Below, in pieces: positions 25,291 through 33,651 of a stretch of 64,000 nucleotides of DNA (the stretch's first letter is position 1; each line of letters starts with the position of its first letter). Under the pieces are notes generated by a model. The model made no database searches, was not told the origin of the DNA, and saw only the letters and a program-made list of their open reading frames with translations. The position numbers were made by a program, and so were the translations under genes. Source of the DNA: Chloroflexota bacterium (lineage in GTDB: Bacteria > Chloroflexota > UBA11872 > UBA12225); contig JAUJOR010000005.1 in the NCBI GenBank assembly GCA_030447525.1, forward strand, positions 186,001 through 250,000, given 5' to 3'.

Positions 25291-25532
25291 GTCTCCCGCC
25301 CGCGACCAGCACAGCGCCCGCGCCGCTCGTGCTGTGGCCGCCGTCGGTCACGTCTCCCGCCTCCGTCGTCGTGTTCGACCACGCCTTGCCAGGCCTGCGT
25401 TCAGTGCCAGAGTGCCGAGACGCCGTCAGCCGCGACCCCGCTCCCGGCGTACCTCACTGGCACTGCCAGCATACCGGTGCTGCGCGCCTCCGAACCCCCT
25501 GCTGGACCTGTTGCGACCGACTCTGCGAGTGA

Positions 25533-25646
25533 TCTCCGAGTCCTCTCCGAGTCGCTCCGGGTGCTTCCGCGCCTCTGCGCACGACTCCGCTGTCTCCGGC
25601 TGATTTCCGGGCGATCCGCGAGTGCTCTCGGTGGTATCTCCGAGCC
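25533..25646. repeat. short TCTCCGAGTC repeats upstream of the replication genes
   Basis: The decamer TCTCCGAGTC occurs at 25533-25542 and 25544-25553 (11-bp step), and TCTCCGAGCC at 25637-25646. Looser relatives (CTCCGGGTGC, TTCCGGGCGATCCG) lie between. The 11-bp phase suggests protein binding on one face of the helix. The segment lies between the divergent STAND regulator and the small gene at 25723. Confidence 0.4.
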
Positions 25647-25722
25647 CATCGGGTCAGGCTGGACGACACGGGCACTGTGGCCCGGAGGCGAGTACGAAGC
25701 GACAGCACCGACGCAGAGGAGC

Positions 25723-26013
25723 ATGACGACCATGAGTGAGGTGACGAGCGAACAGGCCATCCGCGTGAACGTCACGGTGTGGCTCTCAGCTGGTGCGCGG
25801 TGTGATCCACAGGCGCCCGATGCGACGGGGCAGCTCGAGGCACCGGCCCAGGGCGCAGCCTGCCGCCGCCCCGTCCTCGAAGCCGCGGTCGTACCCATTG
25901 CGGCCGGCATCGTCCGCACCCCACGGCGGCTCGAGGCGCTCCGCTGGGCCGAAGAAGTGGAGCGGTGGCGCCAACTGGTGCGCTGGACCACGGCGCAATG
26001 CGACGCCGCCTGA
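25723..26013 (+). CDS. small protein, unknown function
   Basis: A 96-residue protein starting at the ATG 25723 with CAGAGGA upstream; the open frame extends further but its upstream part is low-complexity Arg/Ser. The middle is AIRVNVTVWLSAGARC and the C-terminus is a charged helix ending RRLEALRWAEEVERWRQLVR. It ends 18 bp before the Prim-Pol gene, so it opens the replication operon of the element. I do not recognise it. Confidence 0.55.
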   Translation: MTTMSEVTSEQAIRVNVTVWLSAGARCDPQAPDATGQLEAPAQGAACRRPVLEAAVVPIAAGIVRTPRRLEALRWAEEVERWRQLVRWTTAQCDAA

Positions 26014-26031
26014 ACGACGGGGCCTGGAGCG

Positions 26032-27258
26032 ATGAGCGATCCGATGCACGCCCCCATTCCTTCGGTGCTCGGCGCCGCCCGTGCCTACGCCGCCGCCGGG
26101 CTGGCTGTGGTGCCGGTGCCCCCCGACGGTTCGAAGCGCCCCCGCGTGCCCTGGCGCCGCTACCAGCGCCGCCCGCCGACAGACGCCCAGCTTGCCGCTT
26201 GGTTCGGCTGCGGCCGGAACGGGCCGGCCGCGCTCTGCGGGCGGGTGAGCGGCGGGCTGGAAATCGTGGACTTCGACGACGTCGCCTTCTTCGCGCCGTG
26301 GTGCGCCCTGGTCGAGGCGCACGCGCCGGGGCTGCTGGGCCGCCTGTCGGTCGTCCGCTCGCCCGGCCCCGGCTACCACGCTTACCTGCGCTGCCCGGAG
26401 CAGATCGCGGGGAACCAGAAGCTGGCGCAGGCGCCGGGGCCGGGCAGCCGCCCCATCGCCTTGATCGAGACGCGCGGGGAGGGCGGTCTCGTTCTCACCC
26501 CAGCGTGCCCGCCGGCGTGCCACCCCAGCGGCCGGCCTTACCTCCTGCTCTGGGGCGACCTGGTTGCCATCCCGGTCGTCTCGCCCGAAGAGCGGGGGGT
26601 GCTCCTGGACGCCGCCCGCTCCTTTAACCGCTACGTCCCGCCCCGCTGCGTCGTCGCCGGCCTGCCGGGCGCCTCCCGGCCGGCAAAAACGCGCACCGGT
26701 CCCGGCGCCCCGGCGGCCAGGATCGGACGACGCCCCGGCGACCGCTACAACGGGGCGACGGGCTGGCCGGCGATCCTGGGGCCGCACGGGTGGGAGTGCG
26801 TGCGGGTGGACTCGCAAGGGGTCGGCCACTGGCGCCGGCCGGGCAAGGCCGACCCCGGCTGGTCAGCGACCACAGACTACGCCGGCGCCGGCCTGCTGTA
26901 CGTCTTTAGCAGCAACGCTGCCCCGTTCGAGCCGGGCCGGGCCTACACCAAGTTCGCCGCCCACGCCCTGCTTGAGTTCGGCGGCGACTTCCGCGCCGCC
27001 GCCCGCGGCCTGACGGCCGGCTCGGGCTGGCCAGACCGCCCGCCGCCAGCGGCCCCGGCACTCGCGTGGCCGGGTGAGATCGTGCGGGGGAGAGACGGCT
27101 CACCAGTGCGCCGACTGCCTCCGCCGATGCCCCCGACGGGGGCGCCGCTTGCGGCGCCGGTCCGACCCGCCGGCGCCACCCCGGTGCTGATCGACCCGAA
27201 CGCGCCGCCGTCCGCCGGCCCCGCGTCCTCCGGCGGGGACGCCGGAGGGCCGCGGTGA
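26032..27258 (+). CDS. Prim-Pol (bifunctional primase/polymerase) domain protein
   Basis: A 408-residue replication protein of the element. The N-terminal 200 residues match the bifunctional primase/polymerase domain: AARAYAAAGLAVVPVPPDGS at the start, then GLEIVDFDDVAFF with the metal-binding acidic pair, VVRSPGPGYHAYLRC, and RPIALIETRGEGGLVLTPAC. The C-terminal half is Pro/Ala-rich, with a segment PAILGPHGWECVRVDSQGVG seen in relatives that pair with a helicase. A GGAGCG site precedes the ATG. Its stop overlaps the GTG of the helicase gene (GTGA). Confidence 0.85.
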   Translation: MSDPMHAPIPSVLGAARAYAAAGLAVVPVPPDGSKRPRVPWRRYQRRPPTDAQLAAWFGCGRNGPAALCGRVSGGLEIVDFDDVAFFAPWCALVEAHAPGLLGRLSVVRSPGPGYHAYLRCPEQIAGNQKLAQAPGPGSRPIALIETRGEGGLVLTPACPPACHPSGRPYLLLWGDLVAIPVVSPEERGVLLDAARSFNRYVPPRCVVAGLPGASRPAKTRTGPGAPAARIGRRPGDRYNGATGWPAILGPHGWECVRVDSQGVGHWRRPGKADPGWSATTDYAGAGLLYVFSSNAAPFEPGRAYTKFAAHALLEFGGDFRAAARGLTAGSGWPDRPPPAAPALAWPGEIVRGRDGSPVRRLPPPMPPTGAPLAAPVRPAGATPVLIDPNAPPSAGPASSGGDAGGPR

Positions 27259-29483
27259 GTCCCCTGCGCCTCGTCGAGCTGCCCCAGAAGATCGAGCAGC
27301 CCGTGGAGGGCGCGCCCGGCGTGTGCGTCTTCGTCACCCACGTCGCCCGCGCCCCCAGTGGCCTGCCCCGCGTGCGGGCCAGCCTGTGGCACGGCGCCTT
27401 CGTCGCCAACGGCGTGCTGGAGCCGGACGTGGAGACCGACCGCTGGCGCTTCGCCCGCGCAGCAGCCGCCCAAGCCCCCGAGGCGGTGCCTGAGCCCAAG
27501 GCGCTGGTGGCGGCGCTGATGCGCTGCGCCGAGTCCCTCCACCAGCAGCGCGTGCTGGAGACGGTCGACGCCCTGGTCGCCGCCGAAGGGGCGGACGACG
27601 CCCCCGGCCGGCCGTCCCAGGCGACCCGCCTGGTGGCGATGGCGGAGGAGGGCGGCGCCGTGCTCTTCCATTCCCCGGATGGCGAGCCCTACGCCAGCGT
27701 GCCCGTGGCCGACCCCGGCACCGGCGCTGACGCTATCCAGAATGGAGCGGACGGCGCCTGCGCTGGTCAACACGGCACGCACGTGGAGACGTGGGCGCTG
27801 CGCTCCCGTGGCTTCAGGCGCTGGCTGGCCCGCCGGCACTACCAGGAGACGCGGGGCGCCGCCGGCGGCCAGGCGCTCCAGGACGCGCTGGGCGTGCTCG
27901 AGGGGCGGGCCCTCTACGACGGCGAGGAGTGCCCCGTCGCCGTCCGCCTCGCCGAGGCCGGCGGGGCGGTGTACCTCGACCTGGCCGACCCGACCTGGCG
28001 CGTGGTGCGCGTCGCCCCGGACGAGCCCGGCGGCTGGCGCGTCCTCGCCCCGGACGAGGCGACCGCGGCGCCCGTGCGCTTCCGCCGCCCGCGGGGCGTG
28101 CTGGCCCTGCCCCAGCCCGCGCCCGGCGGGGCGGTGGACGAGTTGCGCGCCTTCGTCAACGCGCCCGACGACGACCGCTGGCGGCTCCTGGTGGCGTGGC
28201 TGGCGGCGGCCCTGCGCCCGCGGGGGCCGTACCCGGCGCTGGCCCTCTCCGGCGAGCAGGGGGCGGCCAAGAGCACCGCCGCCCGCGTCCTGCGCGCGCT
28301 CGTCGATCCCAACGCCGCGCCCCTGCGCGCCCAGCCGCGCGAGCCCCGCGACCTGATGATCGCCGCCGCCAACGGCTGGGTGGTGGCCTTCGACAACCTC
28401 AGCGCGGTGCCGGTGTGGCTCTCCGACGCCCTGTGCCGCCTGGCCACCGGCAGGGGCCTGGCCGTGCGCGAGCTGTTCAGCGACGCCGAGGAGACCCTGT
28501 TCGACGCCCAGCGCCCCGTGCTGTTCACCGGCATCGAGGAACTGGCCACCCGCGGCGACCTGCTCGACCGCTCCCTAGTGGTGACCCTGCCGGCGATCCC
28601 CGAGGAGGCGCGGCGGACGGAGGGGGAGCTGTGGCCGGCGTTCGATAAGGCCCGCCCCCGCATCCTGGGGGCGCTGCTCGCGGCGGTGGCCGCGGGCCTG
28701 TCCCGACTCCCCGACACCCGGCTCGACCGCCTGCCCCGCATGGCGGACTTCGCCCTGTGGGTCAGCGCCGCCGAGCCGTCCTTGTGGCCGGCGCCCGGCG
28801 CCTTCCTGCGGGCCTACGCCGGCAACCGCGCCGACGCCCGCGAGACGGCGCTCGACGCCTCGCCGCTGGTGCCGGCTCTGCGGACCGTGGTGGCGGAGGC
28901 GCCCGGCGGCCGCTGGGAGGGTACGGCCACCGAACTGCACCGGCGGCTGAGCGAGGGGGTGGACGAGCGCACGCTCAAGGCGGAGGGCTGGCCGAAGACG
29001 GGGCAGGCCCTCGGCGGGGCGCTGCGGCGCCTGGCGCCCGACCTGCGCGCCACCGGACTGGACGTCGAGGTCGGCAAGAAGGGCCGACACGGGGCGGGGC
29101 GCAAGCGCCTCGTCGTCCTGCGCGCGCTCGCGCCCGAGCCGGCGGCGACGTCCGACCCCGGCGCACCCGGGGCGTCCACGGGGCTGCCTGCGAGCCGCGA
29201 GGGCTCATTTAGAACGGAAGGGATACAAAGCGTCCCAGCCGTCCCAGCCGTCCCACCTTCGCAGCCTCCAGGAGTGGACGGCCCCGAAGAGCGGGACGGC
29301 TGCGGGACGGCTGCCGTGGCGCGGGAGAGTACAGCCGTCCCACCCCCACCAGGAGAGCGGGACGGCTGGGACGGCTGGGACGGCTCCGTACCCCACCATT
29401 CTTATTCCCCACTCACCGATCCCGCAGGCCCCGCGAACGACTCGGACGCGGCTGACGACGCGGCCGACGCGGAGGACTTCTGA
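27255..29483 (+). CDS. replicative helicase/ATPase of the integrative element
   Basis: A 742-residue ATPase. An N-terminal region of about 300 residues has no domain I can name. It is followed by a helicase core with Walker A GEQGAAKSTAA (about 333-343), a strand WVVAFDNLSAVPVWLSDALC as Walker B region, and PVLFTGIEELATRGDLLDRS as a sensor/arginine-finger segment. These are the features of SF3-like or DnaC-like ATPases next to primases of phages and ICEs. The tail (about 640-742) is low-complexity, with VPAVPAVPP and DGWDGWDGS, and is encoded by a repeat array described separately. With the Prim-Pol protein it would let the excised element replicate. Confidence 0.78.
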   Translation: MSPLRLVELPQKIEQPVEGAPGVCVFVTHVARAPSGLPRVRASLWHGAFVANGVLEPDVETDRWRFARAAAAQAPEAVPEPKALVAALMRCAESLHQQRVLETVDALVAAEGADDAPGRPSQATRLVAMAEEGGAVLFHSPDGEPYASVPVADPGTGADAIQNGADGACAGQHGTHVETWALRSRGFRRWLARRHYQETRGAAGGQALQDALGVLEGRALYDGEECPVAVRLAEAGGAVYLDLADPTWRVVRVAPDEPGGWRVLAPDEATAAPVRFRRPRGVLALPQPAPGGAVDELRAFVNAPDDDRWRLLVAWLAAALRPRGPYPALALSGEQGAAKSTAARVLRALVDPNAAPLRAQPREPRDLMIAAANGWVVAFDNLSAVPVWLSDALCRLATGRGLAVRELFSDAEETLFDAQRPVLFTGIEELATRGDLLDRSLVVTLPAIPEEARRTEGELWPAFDKARPRILGALLAAVAAGLSRLPDTRLDRLPRMADFALWVSAAEPSLWPAPGAFLRAYAGNRADARETALDASPLVPALRTVVAEAPGGRWEGTATELHRRLSEGVDERTLKAEGWPKTGQALGGALRRLAPDLRATGLDVEVGKKGRHGAGRKRLVVLRALAPEPAATSDPGAPGASTGLPASREGSFRTEGIQSVPAVPAVPPSQPPGVDGPEERDGCGTAAVARESTAVPPPPGERDGWDGWDGSVPHHSYSPLTDPAGPANDSDAADDAADAEDF
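29231..29385. repeat. iteron-like GGGACGGCT repeats in both orientations
   Basis: Units of the nonamer AGCCGTCCC (reverse GGGACGGCT) are arrayed inside the 3' end of the helicase gene. There are three in one orientation at 29231-29256; two inverted near 29302-29321; one forward near 29333; and three inverted at 29359-29385. The outer triplets form a large inverted repeat. Such arrays at the end of a rep/helicase gene can act as replication origins; they also encode the VPAV/DGW repeats of the protein tail. Confidence 0.6.
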
Positions 29484-30196
29484 TGGACGTCTCCGGCCCC
29501 GAGGAGATAGTGGCGGCCCTCCGCGCGCAGGGCTTCGTGCTCTCTGAGGCTGGTGGTGGTGACCGGCTGCGGGTCTCGCCCGCGGCCCGGCTGACACCCC
29601 CGCAGCGGGCGCTGCTGCGCGCGCACAAGGGGGCGATCCTGGAGCGGCTCCGCCGGGACCCCGAGCGCGAGGGGCACGAGGCGGGCGTCCGCCGGCGTGC
29701 CCCGCACGACCCTCGGCCGGACCTGGATGCCGCGCAACGCGACGCCGTGTGGTGGTCGGTGCTCCTCGAGCTTGCGGCTGAGGTCTACCGGCCCGCCGGG
29801 TCCCACGGGGTGTACGGCGCCCTCCACGCCAGTCGGTGCCTCGGCGCCGGTCTCGCCCGCACCCCCGGCGGCGGGCTGCGGCTCACGCCGGGGGCGATCC
29901 CGCCCGCTGAGTGGCCGGCCGTCCGCTCGGAGTGTCTGGCCCCCCACCGCACGGCCGTCGCAACGCTGCTGCGGGCGGTGGCCGTAGCGGCGCAGGCGCT
30001 GGCCGAGGAACTCGCCGCCGACCAGGATGCTCTGGCCGCCGTGCGCCTGGTGTGGCCGAGTGCCCGACCCCTCGACCCGCGTGAGCTGGCCGAGATAACT
30101 GCCCTGCCGGTGGTGGATTGGCGGACGCTGCCCCGCACCGTCCCCGCAGCCGCAGCTAGAGAGGCGCGCGACATGAATAAAGGAGCACGGGCATGA
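29483..30196 (+). CDS. TubC N-terminal docking domain-like protein
   Basis: A 237-residue protein. Its first 50 residues (LRAQGFVLSEAGGGDRLRVS, then LLRAHKGAILERLRR) fit the small TubC-type N-terminal docking fold, often found in proteins beside primases on mobile elements. The rest is helical and Ala-rich (TAVATLLRAVAVAAQALAEE) without a recognised domain. The ATG at 29483 overlaps the helicase stop, and its own stop overlaps the next ATG (ATGA at 30193), so it is part of one translationally coupled replication operon. Confidence 0.6.
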   Translation: MDVSGPEEIVAALRAQGFVLSEAGGGDRLRVSPAARLTPPQRALLRAHKGAILERLRRDPEREGHEAGVRRRAPHDPRPDLDAAQRDAVWWSVLLELAAEVYRPAGSHGVYGALHASRCLGAGLARTPGGGLRLTPGAIPPAEWPAVRSECLAPHRTAVATLLRAVAVAAQALAEELAADQDALAAVRLVWPSARPLDPRELAEITALPVVDWRTLPRTVPAAAAREARDMNKGARA

Positions 30197-31100
30197 CGCC
30201 GGCGATCCCGCGTGAACTTGCACCAGCTGAGGCGCCCCGAGCGGCGCGGCGACGGCTAGGCCGGGCCGCGCCGCCCTGCGCTACTACGGCGCCAAGTGGC
30301 GGCTGGCGCCGTGGGTAATCTCCCACCTGCCGCCACACACCTGTTACGTGGAGCCGTTCGGGGGCGCCGCCGGCGTGCTCCTGCGCAAGCCCCCCGCCAG
30401 GTACGAGGTCTACAACGACCTGGACGGGGAGGTCGTCGGCTTCTTCCGCGTCCTGCGCGAACGGCCGGACGAGCTCGTCCGGGCGATCGAGCGCACCCCT
30501 TTCGCCCGCGCCGAGATCGAGTTGGCCTGCGCGCCGGTACCGCTCGGTCTGGACGCGGTGGAGCGCGCCCGGCGGGTGTACGTGCGCGCCTGGCAGGGGC
30601 ACCACGGGCTGCCGGCCAGGGGGCGGATGGGCTGGCGCTTCGAGCGCGCCGCCACCCGCAGCCGCACCGCCGTGGACGACTGGCGGAACGCCGCCGACCT
30701 CTGGGCCGTCGCCGACCGGCTGCGGCGCGTGCAGCTCGAGTGCGACGACGCCCTGCAGGTGATCGCCCGCTTCGACGGCCCGGAGACCCTGATCTACGCC
30801 GACCCGCCGTACCCCGCCGCGACGCGCAGCGAGCGCTGGCGGACGTGCGCCTACGCCCACGAGCTGACCGACGACGGACACGCCCGGCTGGCCGAGACCC
30901 TCCGGCGGGTGCGGGGCATGGTGGTGCTGAGCAGCGCGCCGTCCGCCCTGTACCGGGAGCTGTACGCCGGCTGGACGGCCGTGGCGCGCCTGGCCCAGAC
31001 GCAGGCCCGCCGGAAGGCCACGGAGACGCTGTGGCTCTCGCCCCGCGCCGCCGCCCGACTCGCCGTCCGGCAGCTCACGCTGCTGGAGGACGCCCGATGA
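30193..31100 (+). CDS. D12-class DNA adenine N6-methyltransferase (N-terminal frameshift)
   Basis: Dam-like enzyme of about 302 residues. The SAM-binding motif is VEPFGGAAGVLL and the catalytic motif is IYADPPYP; YEVYNDLDGEVVGFFRVLRE is also typical. The coupled ATG at 30193 (ATGA) starts in one frame (MTPAIPRELAP), while the conserved start LRYYGAKWRLAPWVISHLPP is in another; the change lies near 30260-30275 in a GC run. The span of 908 bp lacks one base, as in two other broken genes here. Without correction the next usable start is a GTG at 30348, which would remove the first motif strand. It may protect or mark element DNA. Confidence 0.85.
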
Positions 31101-31576
31101 GCTTCGTCGATGACTCCGACGCGCTCACCATCGCCTTGCCGGGCGTGCTGTCGTGGAGCCGGCCACGCCGGGAACGAGGCCGCGTCCGGTACCCGGCGGC
31201 CTACGCCCGGAGCCGCGACGGATGGGCCGCGGTGGTCGCCCACGCCGTCGCGCGCCGGAACTGGCGTCCGCCGCCAGCGGCCCGGTACCGGGTGACGGTG
31301 ACGGTCTGCGGCGGCGGCCGGCGGGACCTCGACCGGGTCTGCACCGCCGTCCTCGACGCCCTGCAGGCAGGCGGGGCCGTGCGCGACGACTGCCTGGTGG
31401 ACGCGCTCACCGCCACCCGCGCCCACCCGCCACGGGGCACGCCCCCCAACACCGTAGCGGAAGTCGTGATGCGCTCCGACGACAGGGCGCCGAGGCCATC
31501 TTTGCAGCGACAGCCGTCCGACGTGGAACCCCCATCGAAGTCTGAGGAGCAGGAGGAGCGCGATGCCCACAGGTAA
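31097..31576 (+). CDS. RusA-like Holliday-junction endonuclease
   Basis: A 159-residue protein. RYRVTVTVCGGGRRDLDRVC followed by AVLDALQAGGAVRDDCLVDA matches the RusA core, where the aspartates of DLDR and VRDD form the metal site. RusA resolvases cut four-way junctions during recombination or replication of phages and integrative elements. The ATG at 31097 overlaps the methylase stop (ATGA). The last 35 residues are a charged tail that is probably dispensable. Confidence 0.78.
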   Translation: MSFVDDSDALTIALPGVLSWSRPRRERGRVRYPAAYARSRDGWAAVVAHAVARRNWRPPPAARYRVTVTVCGGGRRDLDRVCTAVLDALQAGGAVRDDCLVDALTATRAHPPRGTPPNTVAEVVMRSDDRAPRPSLQRQPSDVEPPSKSEEQEERDAHR

Positions 31577-31811
31577 ATCCGTGCCGAAGCAGCGGCCCCT
31601 CGTCTCCGTGGGCGAGGCCGGTGACCTGCTCGGGATCAGCGAGTCCGCCGCCTACCGCCTAGCGGCCGCGGACGCGCTGCCGGGCCTCGTCCGGCTGCCT
31701 GGCGCTCGGATGCGGGTGCGCGCTCGCGTCCTCGAGGCGTGGCTGAACGGGCAGGAGCCGTCCGCAGCACCGTTCGCGCCGGGCGAGATAGGCAAATCCG
31801 AGTGGCCCTGA
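31563..31811 (+). CDS. excisionase-like HTH protein (AlpA/HTH_17 type)
   Basis: An 82-residue protein with a winged-helix excisionase core: LVSVGEAGDLLGISESAAYR followed by LPGLVRLPGARMRVRARVLE. A strong GGAGGAG lies before the ATG at 31563, and the gene overlaps the RusA-like gene by 14 bp. It precedes the integrase by about 80 bp, the classic place of a recombination directionality factor. It probably steers excision of the element. Confidence 0.75.
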   Translation: MPTGKSVPKQRPLVSVGEAGDLLGISESAAYRLAAADALPGLVRLPGARMRVRARVLEAWLNGQEPSAAPFAPGEIGKSEWP

Positions 31812-31892
31812 GCCGTCCGTGGCGCGCCTGCTGACCGGCGGCGGTGGGCCGCGACCACCGGCGGCGGCGTTGAACGGGCGAGGAGGGCGGCC

Positions 31893-33155
31893 ATGACATG
31901 GAAGGCGGTGGCAGCCGAGGGCACAGCAGTGCAGCGTAGGGTTGAGGATGGAACGTCCCGTGCCGGCTCCAGGGTCGAGGGGGTGCCTCAGCGGCGCGCC
32001 CGGAAACGCGCGGACGGCGAGGGCACGATCAGCCAGCACCCCACCAGCGGCATGTGGCGCGGGCGCCTGATGGTGGGACGCAAGCCCGATGGGCGACCCG
32101 ACGTCCGGGAGGTCTACGCCAAGTCACAGGCGGGGTGCCGGCGGAAGCTCGACGAAATGAAGCGCCGGGTCGCGGGCGGCATTCTCGGAGAAGGGAAGGT
32201 GGAGCGGGACAGCGTCGGCGTGTTCCTCTCCGGTTGGTTGAAAGGCAAGCGCGCCACCGTGGAGGAGACCACGTGGGCCCGCTATGAGCAGAGCATCCGG
32301 TTGCATCTTGTGCCGGCGCTCGGCGCGATGAAGCTGGCGGCGCTGCGCCCCGATGACCTCCGCAGGCTGTACGCGGCCAAGCTCCAAGCCGGCCTCTCTC
32401 CGCGCAGCGTGCGCTACGTGCACTTGACGATCAGCCAGGCGCTCAAGCAGGCGTTGCTCGACGGTGATCTGCCCCGCAATGTCGCCGCCAGCGTGAAGCC
32501 ACCGAAGGAAGAACGTCGTGAGATGCGCGTGCTCGCCCCAGAAGAAACCATGCGGCTGCTCCGGGCAGCGGCCGGGGACCGCCTGGCCGGCCTGTGGACG
32601 CTGGCCGTGTACACCGGCTGCCGGGAGGGGGAGCTGCTGGGACTGAAGTGGCAGGACGTGAACTGGGTCGCGGCCACCGTCACCGTGCAGCGGAACCTCA
32701 CCCGCGTGAAAGGAAAGGCGCCGACGCTGCGTGACCCGAAGACGCACGCGGGCTTGCGGACCCTGCCGCTGTCGGCGACGGCGCTGGCGGCGTTACGGGC
32801 GCACCGGGCGGAGCAGAACGTCGACCGCCTAGCGCTGGGCGAGGACTACGCCGACCACGGGCTCATCTTCGCCACGCACACGGGGACGCCGCTGCTGGCG
32901 CGCAACGTCATCCGCGCTTTCAAGGCGCTGCTGGCGCGCGTCGGGCTGCCCCGCTCCGTCCGCGTCCATGACCTTCGCCACACGACCGCCACGATGCTGA
33001 TCGCCAGCGGGACGGACATCGCCACCACGGCGCGCATCCTGGGGCACGCCACTCCCCAGGTGACGGCGACAGTGTACGCCCACGTCCTGCCACGGGCCAC
33101 GGCCCAGGCCACAGAGCGGCTCGAGGAGGCATTCCGCAGTGTCGCTCGGGGCTGA
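31893..33155 (+). CDS. int: site-specific tyrosine integrase
   Basis: An intact 420-residue phage-type integrase. An N-terminal arm-binding region (ADGEGTISQHPTSGMWRGRL) is followed by a core-binding domain (WARYEQSIRLHLVPALGAMK) and a catalytic domain. The catalytic domain has Arg in YTGCREGELLG, HDLRHTTATML, GHATPQVTATVYAHVLP with the nucleophile Tyr. GAGGAGGG lies before the ATG at 31893. It points at tRNA-Lys, 84 bp downstream, which is the probable integration site. It would catalyse insertion and, with the HTH protein at 31563, excision of the element. Confidence 0.92.
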   Translation: MTWKAVAAEGTAVQRRVEDGTSRAGSRVEGVPQRRARKRADGEGTISQHPTSGMWRGRLMVGRKPDGRPDVREVYAKSQAGCRRKLDEMKRRVAGGILGEGKVERDSVGVFLSGWLKGKRATVEETTWARYEQSIRLHLVPALGAMKLAALRPDDLRRLYAAKLQAGLSPRSVRYVHLTISQALKQALLDGDLPRNVAASVKPPKEERREMRVLAPEETMRLLRAAAGDRLAGLWTLAVYTGCREGELLGLKWQDVNWVAATVTVQRNLTRVKGKAPTLRDPKTHAGLRTLPLSATALAALRAHRAEQNVDRLALGEDYADHGLIFATHTGTPLLARNVIRAFKALLARVGLPRSVRVHDLRHTTATMLIASGTDIATTARILGHATPQVTATVYAHVLPRATAQATERLEEAFRSVARG

Positions 33156-33177
33156 TTAGGGGAGTCGTTAGGGGAGT
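33156..33177. repeat. two direct copies of TTAGGGGAGT after the integrase
   Basis: TTAGGGGAGT occurs at 33156-33165 and 33168-33177, a 12-bp step, between the integrase stop and the tRNA. The position fits arm-type integrase sites beside the attachment core, though they could also be chance or a transcription signal. Confidence 0.45.
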
Positions 33178-33239
33178 AACGTGTCCAGCGCGGGATCAGA
33201 TCGTCCTCGGCGGGCTCTTCCTGATCTGGAAAGTGGGGT

Positions 33240-33310
33240 GGGCCGGGTGGGGCTCGAACCCACAACCAACGGATTAAAAGTCCGTTGCTCTACCGTTGAG
33301 CTACCGGCCC
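33240..33310 (-). tRNA. tRNA-Lys (anticodon TTT)
   Basis: A complete cloverleaf on the minus strand, 71 nt without CCA. Acceptor GGGCCGG pairs with CCGGCCC, D arm GCTC/GAGC, anticodon stem ACGGA/TCCGT around CTTTTAA (anticodon TTT), and T arm GTGGG/CCCAC around TTCGAGC. Its 3' end faces the integrase, so the T arm and acceptor would be the attachment core. The gene is whole on this side, as usual after integration into a tRNA 3' end. Confidence 0.95.
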
Positions 33311-33651
33311 GTGCCTACAATCTGTCTACGGATTGTAGCCTGGGGGCAGCACTTGCGGCGTGTGCACCTTGCGCCGTGATGCGCCCGGTCGCCCTCCTGG
33401 CGGCGCGCGCCGCTCCTGCGGCGCCGGGCGTCGGGTGTTCCAGGCGTCAAGCGGTGCGGAAGGCGCGCGTGGGGGGAGAGGCTATCGCCCTGAGCGAAGA
33501 CCGATGCCCTACCATGGCCGGGGCGCCGTGCGCCGGGCCGAGAACGGACAGATGGCGCTGGACCGCCGCAGGGTAGCATCCGGGAGGGAGCCGTGGGGCG
33601 CTCGAGGGAAGGCCCAGCGGGGTACCCGCCGGGCAGAGATGGGAGGTGGAC
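33311..33651. other. intergenic region between tRNA-Lys and the aldolase gene
   Basis: About 340 bp without a convincing gene. Next to the tRNA is an inverted repeat CTACAATC...GATTGTAG (33315-33339); on the minus strand it offers a TACAAT -10-like hexamer for the tRNA. On the + strand GGGAGG at 33641-33646 is the ribosome site of the aldolase. No riboswitch fold was recognised. Confidence 0.4.

Noticed and set aside
33313-33640. A riboswitch or T-box leader before the aldolase gene
   Set aside because: GC-rich hairpins can be drawn but no conserved core of a known class was recognised.
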